Origin: RGIG3994 sp964461635 | GTDB lineage: Bacteria > Bacillota > Clostridia > Oscillospirales > CAG-272 | Assembly: GCA_964461635.1 (NCBI GenBank) | Contig: CAYWVC010000033.1 | Span: 1-14,660, forward strand | Reading direction: 5' to 3' | DNA: 14,660 bases | Made by a program: the position numbers and the translations under genes | Notes under the pieces: generated by a model | What the model saw: only the letters and a program-made list of their open reading frames with translations | Databases searched by the model: none | What the model was told of the DNA's origin: nothing | Shown: piece after piece, positions 13,985 to 14,660 of the stretch | How the letters are laid out: each line of letters starts with the position of its first letter | How positions within the stretch are numbered: position 1 is the first letter of the stretch

Positions 13985-14660
13985 CTCGCCCGGTGCGATA
14001 CGATCTGCACATCCATTCCTGCCTGTCCCCCTGCGGCGACGCGGATATGACTCCGGGAAATATCGCGGGGATGGCTATGCTGAACGGTCTGCGCGTTGCG
14101 GCACTCACCGATCACAATACGTCGAAGAACTGTCCCGCCTTCTTTAAGATTTGCGAAACTATGGGAGTGGTGCCCATCGCGGGTATGGAGGTAACGACGG
14201 TTGAGGAAGTCCACGTGATCTGCCTCTTTCCGACGCTGAGCTTGGCGATGGATTTCGACTCCTTCGTCGGGGAACACCGTATGGCAATAGTAAACCGACC
14301 GGAGATCTTCGGTGAACAGCTGATAATGAACGAATGCGACGAGTGCATAGGCAGGGAGGAGCATCTCCTTATTGCGGCGACGGATCTTGATTTGACCTCG
14401 GTTTCGTCAACGGTCAGGAGACTTGGCGGTGTGGCTTTCCCCGCGCATATAGACAAGCCGTCCGACAGTGTGTTGGCTATGCTCGGTGCGATACCTCCCG
14501 AGCCGGCTTTTACGGCGGCGGAGATATTCGACACCGCCAAAACAGGTGAGCTTGTAGGGCGGTACCCCGAGCTTGGCAATATGCGTTTGATCAGCAATTC
14601 GGATGCTCATATGCTTGAGAGTATGAGGACCGATCCGCCGTCCTTTGATGAAATAGAGGA
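13981..14660 (+). CDS. PHP-domain phosphoesterase (3' end outside window)
   Basis: The frame opens with GTG at 13981, overlapping the stop of the previous gene by four bases, and 226 codons are present. PHP motifs are DLHIHSCLSPCGDADMTP (His10, His12), TDHN (Asp44, His45), GMEVTT (Glu70), EVHVICLF (His78), PAHIDK (His156) and SNSDAHM (Asp208, His210). These are the residues that bind metal ions in PHP phosphoesterases, so the protein is probably active on a phosphate ester. The substrate is unknown; relatives include histidinol phosphatase, nucleotide phosphatases and the proofreading domain of PolC. PHP proteins are regular neighbours of sensory [FeFe]-hydrogenase genes, which is why it is read as part of this operon. 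Most of the domain is present, and the C-terminus is cut by the window edge. Confidence 0.88.
   Translation, partial: MTRPVRYDLHIHSCLSPCGDADMTPGNIAGMAMLNGLRVAALTDHNTSKNCPAFFKICETMGVVPIAGMEVTTVEEVHVICLFPTLSLAMDFDSFVGEHRMAIVNRPEIFGEQLIMNECDECIGREEHLLIAATDLDLTSVSSTVRRLGGVAFPAHIDKPSDSVLAMLGAIPPEPAFTAAEIFDTAKTGELVGRYPELGNMRLISNSDAHMLESMRTDPPSFDEIE

Noticed and set aside
1..14660. Mobile element, prophage, CRISPR array or defence system
   Set aside because: No integrase, transposase, terminal repeats, direct-repeat array or known defence-gene motif is visible. Gene content and promoter style are uniform across the window.

Overview
The window looks like a chromosomal segment of an anaerobic, low-to-mid GC Gram-positive bacterium of the Clostridia, most likely an uncultured gut member. 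The evidence is the gene content: pyruvate phosphate dikinase, a pth-mfd operon, BspA-type leucine-rich-repeat proteins, PrsA-like lipoproteins and an [FeFe]-hydrogenase-like sensory operon. Near-consensus sigma-A promoters and AGGAG-type ribosome binding sites agree with this. I cannot place it below class level from sequence alone, and I see no phage, IS element, CRISPR array or other mobile DNA.

Layout. 1-300 (minus): the N-terminal 100 codons of ppdK, leaving the window. 301-532: a divergent promoter region. 533-4749 (plus): pth and mfd, a housekeeping operon with a perfect TTGACA-17-TATAAT promoter. 4806-6251 (plus): a PrsA/SurA-like foldase lipoprotein with an internally duplicated insert. 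6272-6348: two hairpin terminators between convergent units. 6348-6424 (minus): a CAU-anticodon tRNA with encoded CCA and its own perfect promoter. 6642-8201 (plus): two single-gene units for the cell envelope, a lipoprotein with coiled coil and LRR_5 repeats, and a membrane-anchored protein of unknown function. 8296-11243 (plus): a two-gene operon of an LRR_5/ComEC-type metallo-beta-lactamase fusion and a type I sulfatase, neither with a signal peptide, closed by a strong terminator at 11282-11322. 11467-14660 (plus): a tightly packed operon of DRTGG-domain protein, HATPase (RsbW-like), [FeFe]-hydrogenase-like iron-sulfur protein, second small DRTGG-like protein and a PHP-domain phosphoesterase that runs off the end.

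How the genes fit together. The left part is core metabolism and translation/DNA repair. The middle is a set of short units for envelope or glycan-related functions. The right part resembles the sensory [FeFe]-hydrogenase modules of Clostridia, which often sit near the bifurcating hydrogenase genes. Its H-cluster protein keeps the four cluster-binding cysteines but has lost the proton-transfer cysteine and other second-sphere residues of catalytic hydrogenases, so a redox or H2 sensing role is more likely than bulk H2 turnover.

The least ordinary items are the LRR-metallo-beta-lactamase fusion with an inverted repeat flanking the -35 box of its promoter, the altered H-cluster pocket, and the duplicated insert in the PrsA-like protein. 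None of these proves a new system.
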